NCBI GenBank assembly: GCA_022839525.1
Contig: JALHET010000283.1
Span: 1-5,572 of the forward strand
Direction: 5' to 3'
Length of the DNA stretch: 5,572 nucleotides
Source: Lentisphaerota bacterium
GTDB lineage: Bacteria; Verrucomicrobiota; Kiritimatiellia; RFP12; UBA1067
Below are positions 5,562 through 5,572 of the stretch, in pieces. The notes under the pieces are model-generated. The model was not told the origin of the DNA. It worked only from the letters and a program-made list of their open reading frames with translations, and made no database searches. The position numbers were made by a program, and so were the translations under genes. Position 1 is the stretch's first letter. Each line of letters opens with the position of its first letter.

Positions 5562-5572
5562 TTAACTGTTCC

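Overview
This window looks like a stretch of bacterial chromosome with fairly high GC. It carries two tandem, related genes for large carbohydrate-active-enzyme-like proteins, a folate-salvage gene and a convergent Gfo/Idh/MocA-type oxidoreductase. A Tat-exported glycosidase-like family present as tandem paralogs next to a Gfo/Idh gene is typical of the Planctomycetota-Verrucomicrobiota-Lentisphaerota-Kiritimatiellota (PVC) group. That placement is inference; there is no rRNA or marker gene here to confirm it.

Layout: (1) 2-1303 (+) is the 3' part of paralog A; its N-terminal half lies left of the window. (2) 1304-1432 is a 129-base, AT-richer spacer with a possible promoter and a good Shine-Dalgarno site. 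(3) 1433-3815 (+) is paralog B: Tat signal peptide, N-terminal alpha/beta domain of the kind found before GH20/GH67 catalytic barrels, a barrel-like region and a helical C-terminus. B is split by a one-base frame change near 2090-2093, so it reads as two overlapping frames (1433-2146 and 2088-3815). (4) 3812-4450 (+) is 5-formyltetrahydrofolate cyclo-ligase, starting in an ATGA overlap with the end of B. (5) 4447-5511 (-) is a Gfo/Idh/MocA-family oxidoreductase. The two convergent genes share the palindrome CTAG as overlapping stop codons. (6) 5512-5572 is the upstream region of the oxidoreductase and contains an eight-codon leader ORF with its own strong ribosome site.

The main interest is molecular evolution. 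A and B are roughly 70% identical in protein by eye, but the first 136 bases of the window match B with one mismatch (apart from an 18-base insertion in B), and the match then falls off sharply, as after gene conversion. B carries that fresh 18-base in-frame tandem duplication (NIDFRP twice) and the frameshift. A carries a local cluster of small indels that rewrites a segment which looks intact in B. Both copies therefore show damage or rapid change. The oxidoreductase lacks the usual Lys, Asp/Asn and His of the family's active site.

Functionally, A and B would act outside the cytoplasm on a glycan not identifiable from sequence. The oxidoreductase could act on released sugars in the cytoplasm, but its altered active site makes the reaction uncertain. 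The cyclo-ligase is a housekeeping enzyme that appears to have been placed downstream of B. I see no mobile element, CRISPR array, tRNA or rRNA, and no convincing new multi-gene system.
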